Of a DNA stretch of 13,724 nt, positions 1-6,583 are shown one piece after another (the first letter of the stretch is position 1; each line of letters opens with the position of its first letter). This DNA is from an uncultured Clostridia bacterium. Its GTDB lineage: Bacteria; Bacillota_A; Clostridia; Christensenellales; Aristaeellaceae. The notes beneath the pieces are model-generated. The model made no database searches. It saw only the letters and a list, made by a program, of their open reading frames with translations, and had not been told where the DNA came from. The DNA is taken from the NCBI GenBank assembly GCA_946613955.1, contig CAMOGC010000021.1, positions 1 through 13,724 on the forward strand, given 5' to 3'. Position numbers and translations under genes: made by a program.

Positions 1-930
1 GATGCCGCCGACGCAGTCATACACGCCCTCTTCGGGATGCACGACGGTCTTGTCGAACTTCTCGCCGGCTTCCAGCTTCTCGATGGTATCCACCACGAAG
101 GGGCCGTACAGGGGGTTGCACTCAACCGTGCAGTTCATCTCGCCCGCCACGATGGCTTCGAAGGCGGCCTTAACGGAGTCGCAGCCCACGATGATGATGT
201 CCTTGCCGGGAACCAGGCCGGCGGCCTTGATGGCGTCGATGGCGCCCAGGGCCATGTCGTCGTTCTGCGCGATCAGAACGTCGATCTTGTCATAGGACTT
301 CAGCCAGGTTTCCATCAGGGCCTGACCTTCGGCGCGGGTGAAGTTACCGGTCTGCTGGGCAATGACCTTCATGAAGGGATAGTCCTTGATGGCGGCCAGG
401 TTGCCTTCGGTCCGGCCAACCTGCGCGTCGGCGCCGGTGGTGCCTTCCATGATGACCACGTTGATTTCTTCCTTGTCGCGGCCAAGGCTCTTCAGATATT
501 CGCCGGCCCACTGCACCTGGCGGCGGCCTTCCAGCGGGAAGTCTCCGCCGAAGGCGGCGACGTAGTCGATCTTGTCAGCGCAGTCCGGAATCCGGTCCAG
601 CAGGATCAGCGGGATTTCCGCTTCGTTGACTTCCGCCAGCACTTCATCCCAGCCGGAGGTCACAACGCCGGTGAACAGGATGTAGTCAACGCCCTGGGTG
701 ATGAAGTTGCGCAGCGCGGTGATCTGGTTCTCCTGCTTCTGCTGCCCGTCGGAATAGACGAACGTCCAGCCTTCATGGCCCTCGATGGCCTTGGTCACGC
801 TGTCGGTGTTGGCGGTCCGCCAGTCGGATTCCTGGCCGATCTGGGAGAAGGCGATCGTCAGCGCGGAAGCGCTGGTCACCATACACAGCACCAGAGCCAG
901 TGCCACAACCAGAGTCAACAGTTTCTTCAT
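1..930 (-). CDS. Periplasmic-type sugar-binding protein of an ABC transporter (YtfQ-like), 3' end cut by window edge
   Basis: This is the extracytoplasmic sugar-binding subunit of a sugar ABC importer. The 310 residues visible start at an ATG at 928-930 behind an AAGGAGG-type site and run to the window edge with no stop; family members are about 320-330 residues, so little is missing. The sequence follows E. coli YtfQ (galactofuranose binding) closely by memory: FSQIGQES near residue 28, DGQQKQENQI near 62, GWDEVL, LLDR, then NDDMALGAI and VPGKDI. The N-terminus (MKK, a hydrophobic stretch, then ASA) is a signal peptide of the ordinary type. Cys16 is preceded by Leu, so there is no lipobox. 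It lies 215 bp behind the response regulator at 1146, with its own putative control region, and is likely the transported-sugar target of that system. The remaining transporter genes should lie to the left. The family call is firm; the exact sugar is not. Confidence 0.92.
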   Translation of the reverse strand, partial: MKKLLTLVVALALVLCMVTSASALTIAFSQIGQESDWRTANTDSVTKAIEGHEGWTFVYSDGQQKQENQITALRNFITQGVDYILFTGVVTSGWDEVLAEVNEAEIPLILLDRIPDCADKIDYVAAFGGDFPLEGRRQVQWAGEYLKSLGRDKEEINVVIMEGTTGADAQVGRTEGNLAAIKDYPFMKVIAQQTGNFTRAEGQALMETWLKSYDKIDVLIAQNDDMALGAIDAIKAAGLVPGKDIIIVGCDSVKAAFEAIVAGEMNCTVECNPLYGPFVVDTIEKLEAGEKFDKTVVHPEEGVYDCVGGI

Positions 931-982
931 AGTGGGGTTCCTCCTTCTTTTTTGACCGGTTTCTCCCGGTCTCTTTGTCCGT

Positions 983-1011
983 ATTCTATGCCTCTTCTGT
1001 CAAAAAGAAAA
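983..1011 (-). promoter_or_regulatory. Putative activator-dependent promoter of the binding-protein gene
   Basis: On the minus strand a good -10 box, TAGAAT (983-988), sits about 50 bp before the start codon at 930. The hexamer 17 bp upstream is TTTTCT (1006-1011), a weak -35. A TTGACA (998-1003) is present but is only 9 bp from the -10, too close to act with it. A good -10 with a poor -35 fits a promoter that needs an activator, plausibly the AraC-type regulator encoded just upstream. This is inferred from sequence only. Confidence 0.45.
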
Positions 1012-1031
1012 TACACTCCCGTTTTGCGGGG

Positions 1032-1063
1032 GGTGCAAATTCATTGCTGAAATCTTTTGCACC
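1032..1063. promoter_or_regulatory. Perfect inverted repeat, candidate operator
   Basis: The arms GGTGCAAA (1032-1039) and TTTGCACC (1056-1063) are exact reverse complements separated by 16 bp. The repeat is centred about 70 bp upstream of the likely transcription start of the binding-protein gene. That is a usual place for an activator or repressor of a sugar-uptake gene to bind. The spacing is long for a plain stem-loop, and there is no T run, so it is unlikely to be a terminator. Confidence 0.5.
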
Positions 1064-1083
1064 GCCGCCCTGTTTGTGACAGA

Positions 1084-1109
1084 ATTGTTAACCCGGTTCG
1101 TTATTGTTA
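1084..1109 (-). repeat. Short direct repeat TAACAAT, 19-bp period
   Basis: On the minus strand TAACAAT occurs at 1103-1109 and again at 1084-1090, 19 bp apart. This is close to two turns of the helix. AraC-family activators often bind such direct repeats. The motif is short and AT-rich, so chance is a real alternative. Confidence 0.3.
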
Positions 1110-1145
1110 CGATCCGGTGGATTTTTTTCCAAAAGAGCCTTCCGG

Positions 1146-2396
1146 TTATTTCTGATGCCGGCTCCGGTATTCCCCGGGGGTCATGCCGGTGTTTTTCTTG
1201 AAAAGGTAGCTGAAATAGTGGGCGTCGTTGTATCCGACCTCCAGGGCGATCTGGGAGCTGCGCTTGTCCGTCTCCCGCAGCAGCTCCTTGGCCTTCTCCA
1301 GCCGCAGCCCCGTCAGAAACTCCGTGAAGGTTCTCCCGCTCTCCTGCGCGAAAACGGTGGAAAACCGGCTGTTGCTCATGCCGACGTGCTCCGCCACGTC
1401 CTGAAGCATCAGATTGTTGTCCGTAAACCGGTCCGCCAGGAAAAGCTTGGCCTTGGCCGTAATGATGGCCGCGCTCCGCTCCCCGCTACCCTCGTTAAAT
1501 TCCCGTACGCCGACGATCGTGGCCTCCGTCCGGTGCTGATCCGTCAGCACGTGGCGGATATGCCGCGCGCTCTGCAGGCTTTTGACGATGTTTTCCGGCC
1601 CGTCGACAATTTCCCCGATGCTGACGCGAATGCCCGTGCATTCCGCCCGCTCCAGCTCCTTGACGATGGAGGAGGCGAAGGCATAGGCCCGCTCCTCGGT
1701 GTCCCGTTCCTGATTCCCGAGAACGAGTATCCGGGCCCCGACCCGGCTTTTGACGGCAAAAACGATGCCGCCGCTGCTCTCCGCCAGCTCCGAAAGGGCG
1801 TTGTACCCCTTCTCCGCCGGCTCGAAGGCAGCGTCGATCACCGCGTATCGGGGCGCGGCGATATTGACCCCCATGGCCCGCAGCTGCTCGACGACGCTCC
1901 GCTTGTCCGCGGCCGCCGTGTCCTCGGAATAAAGCGCGCCCAGCAGCGTCTCCGTCAGGAAGGCCTGGCTGTTTTCCAGCCGGGTGCGGATCCGGTCGTT
2001 CCGCTCCTTCTCCTGCCGCGCGCTCTTCATCTCCTCGCTGACCTTGTCCAGCGTCTGGCGAAGCTCCTCCGCCGTTACCGGCTTGAGCATGTATTCCTTG
2101 ACGCCCAGCTTGATCCCTTCCCGGGCGTACTCGAACTCATCGTATCCGCTGAGGATGATGATCCCGATCCAGGGCATCTGGCTGCGGATCGCCCGGCAAA
2201 GCTCCATCCCGTCCATGAAGGGCATCCGGATATCGGTAATGACGATGTCCGGATTCGTATCCCGGATCATGGGCAGAGCCATTTCCCCGTCCGGCGCCTC
2301 CCCGACCAGCTGATACCCCGTTTCCTCCCAGGGAAAGGAGGTTCGGATTCCTTCCCGAACGGCGATCTCGTCATCCACCAGAAATACCTTGATCAT
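1146..2396 (-). CDS. Two-component response regulator, YesN-like, AraC-type DNA-binding domain
   Basis: This is a cytoplasmic transcription regulator of 416 residues. The receiver domain (1-120) shows the acidic pair Asp8-Asp9, the phosphate-accepting Asp55 in TDIRMP, Ser83 and Lys105 in LKP. A poorly conserved linker follows, and the last 105 or so residues form an AraC/XylS double helix-turn-helix (DVAEHVGMSNSRFS, then VGYNDAHYFSYLFKK and GMTPGEYR). The start at 2394-2396 has an AAAGGA-type site just upstream. It follows the histidine kinase by 147 bp, an unusually wide gap for this pair. That gap contains a 6-bp stem (GGTCCG/CGGACC, 2514-2531) but no terminator-like T run in the reading direction. 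It most likely receives phosphate from the kinase at 2544-4031 and activates the sugar-binding gene downstream. The domain call is firm; the target is inferred. Confidence 0.95.
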   Translation of the reverse strand: MIKVFLVDDEIAVREGIRTSFPWEETGYQLVGEAPDGEMALPMIRDTNPDIVITDIRMPFMDGMELCRAIRSQMPWIGIIILSGYDEFEYAREGIKLGVKEYMLKPVTAEELRQTLDKVSEEMKSARQEKERNDRIRTRLENSQAFLTETLLGALYSEDTAAADKRSVVEQLRAMGVNIAAPRYAVIDAAFEPAEKGYNALSELAESSGGIVFAVKSRVGARILVLGNQERDTEERAYAFASSIVKELERAECTGIRVSIGEIVDGPENIVKSLQSARHIRHVLTDQHRTEATIVGVREFNEGSGERSAAIITAKAKLFLADRFTDNNLMLQDVAEHVGMSNSRFSTVFAQESGRTFTEFLTGLRLEKAKELLRETDKRSSQIALEVGYNDAHYFSYLFKKNTGMTPGEYRSRHQK

Positions 2397-2543
2397 CTTT
2401 TTCCATCCTTTCCCGCGTTCCGCATATACCGCATTCCCCGAAGCGTCTCTGTCATCCCGGCCGTCCCTGGGAGGCGAACCTGCCTCGAGGCTTCCTTTTT
2501 AGCAGGGCAGCCCGGTCCGTCTCTCCGGACCTTCCTGATGGTT

Positions 2544-4031
2544 TTACCGGGGCAGCGAGAGTCCGTCCTGGATTTCCTGCTCGTTCCTGATCTCTTCCTC
2601 CGACCTGCAGGGAACGCGGAAGCTGACCGTGGTTCCCTCGGGGCCGCTGCTGATCCGCAGCCCCTCCGGCTCGTTATAATACAGCCGCAGCCGTAAATTG
2701 ACATTGACCAGCCCGAAGCCGGAGGTGCCCGCTCCGACGGCCGGCGCGTCCCGGGTAATCCTCTCCCGCAGCTCCGCCAGGGTCTCCGGGCTCATGCCCT
2801 TCCCCGTGTCTTTCACGGTGAAAAGCAGCTCGTCCCCCTGTTTGATCCCGCTGACCCGGATTTTGCCCCCGCCCCGCCGGAATTTGATTCCGTGATACAG
2901 GGCGTTTTCGACCAGCGGCTGCAGCAGCAGCTTCAGCATATAATACCGCCCGATCTCGTCCGGAATGTCGATCTCGTAATCCAGAATATCGCTGTATCGG
3001 GTCTTCTGGATGCTCAGATAGCCGGCGATGTGCTTCTTCTCCTGGCTGATGGGGATCCAGTCCGCCCCGGAGCTGAGGCTGATCCGGAAAAAGTCGCTCA
3101 GCGAGCGGATCAGATGGATGACTTCCTCCTGGTTGCCCGCCTCCGCCTTCCATACGATGGTGTCCAGCGTGTTGTAAAGAAAGTGCGGGTTAATCTGGGC
3201 CTGCAGCGTGCGCATCTCCGCCTTCTTCAGGTTTCTTTCGCCCCGGACCCGCTGCTGCATCATGTATTCCAGGTTGTCCGCCATGATGTTGACCTCGCCC
3301 GTCAGCTTCCACAGCTCCTCGACCTGGGTCAGCGGCAGCCGGGCGCTCATGTCGCCGCCCGCCAGCCGCGCCGTCACTTTCTCGAGCCGCTCGATGGGCT
3401 CCCGGATAAACTTCTCCGTCCGTTTCCGATATTGGTCCGCTTTAAACAGGCCAAAGCACAGCAGGATGATTTCCACCACGCCCCAGATCACCGCGACCCG
3501 GATCATGTGGGAGGCGTCCCGCCCGTTGGCCTCCAACGCGCGGGTGATGGAATCGTTCAGCATGCTGTTGACCAGGTCGGCCACGCCCCGGATTTCCTTC
3601 AGGATGCCTTCGTTTTCGACCACCGGCGCGCCGTTTTCGACGTTGGTCTCGATCTGGGAAACATACTGATGCATGGTTTCCATCGTGCGCCCGGCGATGG
3701 TCAGCTCCAGCCGCCGGTCTTCCGGAACCTCCCCGGTAATCCGGGCCAGGGTGTCTTCTACCTCGCCCATCATCTCCCATACGCCGCTTTCCGCCATCGT
3801 CGCCCTTCCGGAAACCACCCGCCAGACCGCCTCGGGGATCTCCGTCCCGATCACGGGCTTCATGGCGGCGATGGTGTTCATCCGCTCCGTGGCCGTGGCG
3901 TAATGGTAAGCGAAAACGGCGGTGGTAATGGTAACCAGCAGCACCGGCAGCCCGAAAAGGAGGATCAGCGTCCGCGTCAGGCGGTTGACCCGCCCGACGA
4001 TGCTGGGGGTCATAACCCTGTTGATTCTCAT
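2544..4031 (-). CDS. Sensor histidine kinase, YesM/LytS-like
   Basis: This is a membrane sensor kinase of 495 residues. The first membrane segment is about residues 20-43, and the second about 177-197. Between them lies an outside part of about 133 residues, rich in predicted helix. A HAMP linker (about 207-259) leads to the His_kinase domain, with His283 in QINPHFLYNTLD as the expected phosphate-accepting residue. The ATPase domain follows: N box around Asn376 (PLVENALYHG), G1 box DTGKGM at 408-413, and GFGLVNVNLRLR at 438-449. The start lies 3 bp after the stop of the sugar-binding lipoprotein, so the two are probably translated together. Typical YesM kinases carry a larger Cache sensor domain; this one does not appear to, which fits sensing through the partner lipoprotein. 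Confidence 0.95.
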   Translation of the reverse strand: MRINRVMTPSIVGRVNRLTRTLILLFGLPVLLVTITTAVFAYHYATATERMNTIAAMKPVIGTEIPEAVWRVVSGRATMAESGVWEMMGEVEDTLARITGEVPEDRRLELTIAGRTMETMHQYVSQIETNVENGAPVVENEGILKEIRGVADLVNSMLNDSITRALEANGRDASHMIRVAVIWGVVEIILLCFGLFKADQYRKRTEKFIREPIERLEKVTARLAGGDMSARLPLTQVEELWKLTGEVNIMADNLEYMMQQRVRGERNLKKAEMRTLQAQINPHFLYNTLDTIVWKAEAGNQEEVIHLIRSLSDFFRISLSSGADWIPISQEKKHIAGYLSIQKTRYSDILDYEIDIPDEIGRYYMLKLLLQPLVENALYHGIKFRRGGGKIRVSGIKQGDELLFTVKDTGKGMSPETLAELRERITRDAPAVGAGTSGFGLVNVNLRLRLYYNEPEGLRISSGPEGTTVSFRVPCRSEEEIRNEQEIQDGLSLPR

Positions 4032-4034
4032 GGC

Positions 4035-5015
4035 TTAATACCCTCTCGGCTCAAGCGCGGTCAGGTCGTCGTAGTCGCTGAAGGTTCTCTCCGTCGGATG
4101 GGTTACCTTCTCGACTTTTTTCCCCGCCTTCAGATCCAGCGCCGTTTCCATGACCAGGCCGCCCAGCTTCGGCGTGCATTCGACGATGCAGTTGATTTTC
4201 CCCTGCTTCAGGATGTCGATGGCCTCCTGTCCCCCGTCGATGGAAATCAGGATCATGTCCTTTCCGGGAACATACCCCGCCTTCTCGATCTCCGGCAGCG
4301 CGCCCATGGTCATCTCGTCGTTATGACAGAAAACCACGTCGATTTCGGCTCCGTATTTCCCGATCAGATAGGCCATGCATTCCGCGCCCCGGCTCCGAAG
4401 GAAATCCCCGTTCGCGCTCTCCAGGACGATCATCCGGGGATCCCCGGCGATGGTGTCCATGAACCCCTCGTGCCGCTTCCGCATGGGAGCGGATTCCTCC
4501 GTCCCCGTGATTTCCACGATGTGCAGTTCCTTTTTCCCTGTGTCGTCCGCCTTCCGGATCAGATATTGGGCCGCCTGTACCCCTTCCTGATAAAAATCCG
4601 CCCCGATCTGGCTGACGTAGAGATCCTCCTTCTCCGTCCGGATCGTGCGATCTACGAGGATGACCGGAATTCCGGCGTTCTTCGCCTCGGTCAGCACCGG
4701 ATCCCATCCTTCCTCGACGATGGGGGAAAAAGCGATGACGTCAACCCGGTAAGCGATGAACCGCCGGATCGCCGCGATCTGGTTTTCCTGGGACTGGTTG
4801 GCGTTTTCCATCATCAGGCTTACGCCATAGCGCTCCGCCTGCTCCTCCATGTCCTTCGTATTGCCGATCCGGAAGGAGCTTTCGGAACCCAGCTGGCTGA
4901 AGCCCAGCACCAGCGGCTGCTCCGCGGTCTTTTCCTCCTTCCGCTGGCACGCGGAAAGACCCGCGCAAAGCGTAAAGCATAGCAGCGTCAGCATCAAACG
5001 CCTGATGGCCTTCAT
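4035..5015 (-). CDS. Sugar-binding lipoprotein, probable sensor subunit of a three-component system
   Basis: This 326-residue protein is related to RbsB/YtfQ binding proteins. Its N-terminus is a lipoprotein signal with lipobox LSAC (Cys23), so it should be anchored to the outer face of the membrane. Family features match the binding protein at 1-930: FSQLGSES, QSQENQIAAI, GWDPVL, VILVDR, GDFLRSRG, HNDEMTMGAL, VPGKDMI and INCIVECTP. The ATG at 5013-5015 has an AAGGAGG site 10 bp upstream. The gene sits 34 bp after the 79-residue ORF and 3 bp before the histidine kinase, with no transporter ATPase or permease beside it. From known systems such as XylFII-LytS-YesN of clostridia, the inference is that it binds sugar and signals to the kinase rather than feeding a permease. 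An alternative role in transport cannot be ruled out. Confidence 0.9.
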   Translation of the reverse strand: MKAIRRLMLTLLCFTLCAGLSACQRKEEKTAEQPLVLGFSQLGSESSFRIGNTKDMEEQAERYGVSLMMENANQSQENQIAAIRRFIAYRVDVIAFSPIVEEGWDPVLTEAKNAGIPVILVDRTIRTEKEDLYVSQIGADFYQEGVQAAQYLIRKADDTGKKELHIVEITGTEESAPMRKRHEGFMDTIAGDPRMIVLESANGDFLRSRGAECMAYLIGKYGAEIDVVFCHNDEMTMGALPEIEKAGYVPGKDMILISIDGGQEAIDILKQGKINCIVECTPKLGGLVMETALDLKAGKKVEKVTHPTERTFSDYDDLTALEPRGY

Positions 5016-5049
5016 CTTCTCCGGCCTCCTTCTTCGTCGCGTTCAGGGA

Positions 5050-5289
5050 TTATTCCTCGATGCCGTTGATCTTGAAGCGCAGCCTTCTCGCCGGGATCCC
5101 CTTCTCCGCTCCCAGCTGATACATCTTTTCCATCAGCCTCGCCTTGGCCACCCGCTCCGACACCTCGGCCGAGGAAATGCTGACCGTCAGATCCGGATAA
5201 TCCGGATGCAGGCAGATCAGCGTGTATTCGCAGGGTTCCTTCGTCCGGTCGATATGCCACCGGATCCGGATCAGATCTTCTTCCGCCAT
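5050..5289 (-). CDS. Small conserved-looking protein of unknown function, 79 aa
   Basis: I do not recognise this protein. It has 79 residues, no membrane segment and no signal peptide. The sequence alternates strand-like stretches (LIRIRWHI, CEYTLICL, LTVSIS) with a charged helix (AEVSERVAKARLMEKMYQLG) and ends in a basic part (RRLRFKI). The ATG at 5287-5289 lies inside the 3' end of the alaX-type gene, overlapping by 19 bp, with a GGAGGGAAAGG site upstream. A longer open frame continues upstream, but it only shadows the alaX gene. The overlap with alaX and the 34-bp gap to the sugar-binding lipoprotein imply one transcript. A role cannot be assigned. Confidence 0.7.
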   Translation of the reverse strand: MAEEDLIRIRWHIDRTKEPCEYTLICLHPDYPDLTVSISSAEVSERVAKARLMEKMYQLGAEKGIPARRLRFKINGIEE

Positions 5290-6479
5290 GTTTTTCCCTT
5301 TCCCTCCGTCGTCAGGATCTTCCGCGCCACCTCGGCGCATTGGGGAATCCCCGCCCCGCTGGCCAGGTCGGGCTTGCCGCCGCCCCGGGCCACTCTTCTG
5401 ATCAGCTCGTTCATGTCGATATCCACGTCCCGGCTCCGCCCGAAGGTCAGCCGCCCGCCGTAGGATACCAGCAGGGCGCGGCCATCCTCCCCGATCCATC
5501 GGGAAACGGCCTCCGCCATGGGCCGGGCCGGCGCGTCCTCCATCTGAACGACCGAAAGGGAAACGCCCTTCAGGCTTTCCGTCTCCGCCGCTTCCCCGAA
5601 GGCCTGGAGGATCCGTTCCGTCTCAAACCGGTTGACCTGCCTCTCCGCCTCGGCCAGCCGGGCCTTCAGCTCCCCGGCCGCCCCGGCGATCTTTTCTATC
5701 GGGCAGCTCATGACGTTTCCCGCCTTCCGCGCGGCCCGCATGACCTGCCGGAACAGCCGCTCCGCCCTTCCGCCGCATACGAATGTCACCCGTACCTTTC
5801 CCTTGCTGGGAAGGGCGCTGAGGATTTTGATCTGGCCGATCCGCCCGGTCGAGGAAGGATGGGTGCCGCCGCAGGCCACCATCTCGAAATCCCCCATCGC
5901 GACAACCCGCACGTGCTCGGAAACCGTGGGCGCCTTCCGCAGGGGCAGGGTTTCCAGCTCCTGGGGCGTCGGAAACCAGCATCGGATCGGCGCGTCCTGC
6001 CGGATGCGGGCGTTGACCGTATCCTCGAGCATCGTGATTTCCTCATCCGTCAGATGGGTCCGCCCGTCGGGCAGGGAAACGTCGATGCTGCTGTCCTCCT
6101 GGCCCAGATGCAGCCCGATGGTCGTTCCCCCGATCTTTTCCCAGATCGCCCCGGCCAGCATGTGCTCCCCGCCGTGCTGCTCCATGTGATCCGTCCGCCG
6201 CGCTCCGTCGATCCTTCCCCGAACCCTCGTGCCCGCGGGAATCTCCCGGTCCACCGTGTGCCAGACGATGCCCTCCCGGTCGGCTTCGACATCGAGCACC
6301 TTCGCTTCCCCGCCCTCCCAGGAAAAGGACCCGGTGTCAAAGGGCTGCCCGCCGGAGGTGGGATAAAAGGCGGACCGGTCCAGCGCCGCCTCCCATCCGT
6401 CCTTTCCCTTCCGGCAGACTTCCACCGTCCCCTCAAATTCCCATAAATAGGCGTCGTCGTAATACAGCCGCTCCGTCAA
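5271..6479 (-). CDS. Alanyl-tRNA editing protein, AlaX long form with DHHA1 domain
   Basis: This is a free-standing editing enzyme that removes wrongly attached amino acids (mainly serine) from tRNA-Ala. The 402 residues cover a beta-barrel region related to AlaRS, then the editing core with zinc-binding residues His102 and His106 (HGGEH) and Cys203 and His207 (CGGTH). A helical linker follows, and a C-terminal DHHA1 domain carries a glycine-rich GGGKPDLASGAG stretch. The length and DHHA1 domain mark the long AlaX type. It lacks the aminoacylation domain of AlaRS, and the start is intact, so it is not a broken alaS. The start is a TTG at 6477-6479, supported by the GGAAGGAAGG just upstream; no ATG fits as well. 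It follows fumC by 104 bp with no clear promoter between, so it may be read through from fumC. Confidence 0.93.
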   Translation of the reverse strand: MTERLYYDDAYLWEFEGTVEVCRKGKDGWEAALDRSAFYPTSGGQPFDTGSFSWEGGEAKVLDVEADREGIVWHTVDREIPAGTRVRGRIDGARRTDHMEQHGGEHMLAGAIWEKIGGTTIGLHLGQEDSSIDVSLPDGRTHLTDEEITMLEDTVNARIRQDAPIRCWFPTPQELETLPLRKAPTVSEHVRVVAMGDFEMVACGGTHPSSTGRIGQIKILSALPSKGKVRVTFVCGGRAERLFRQVMRAARKAGNVMSCPIEKIAGAAGELKARLAEAERQVNRFETERILQAFGEAAETESLKGVSLSVVQMEDAPARPMAEAVSRWIGEDGRALLVSYGGRLTFGRSRDVDIDMNELIRRVARGGGKPDLASGAGIPQCAEVARKILTTEGKGKTWRKKI

Positions 6480-6583
6480 TTTCGTTCCCTTCCTTCCGGG
6501 TCAGGCGCCGCCGGCGTTCCGGTCCCCGGCCCATCGTCTCCATCCTTTTGCTGCGCCCCTGCGAAGCATCCTTCCGGCAGAAC

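Noticed and set aside
998..1003. TTGACA as the -35 of the binding-protein promoter
   Set aside because: It is only 9 bp from the best -10 (TAGAAT), and no acceptable -10 lies 16-18 bp downstream of it.
2393..2460. Short frame whose stop overlaps the regulator ATG (ATGA), possibly a coupling leader peptide
   Set aside because: It has no convincing ribosome binding site and only about 18 residues from its nearest ATG; the regulator has its own site.
2514..2531. Stem GGTCCG/CGGACC between kinase and regulator as a terminator
   Set aside because: It lacks a T run in the reading direction, and termination here would cut off the regulator.
1104..2696. Long open frame on the plus strand opposite the response regulator (530 codons)
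   Set aside because: It is an antisense shadow of a GC-rich gene; the translation is rich in Pro, Arg, Leu and Asp with no domain, and the minus-strand frame has clear REC and AraC domains.
2892..4982. Very long open frame on the plus strand (696 codons) opposite the kinase and lipoprotein
   Set aside because: It crosses two well-supported minus-strand genes, has low-complexity His/Asp/Leu/Pro composition and no recognisable motif.
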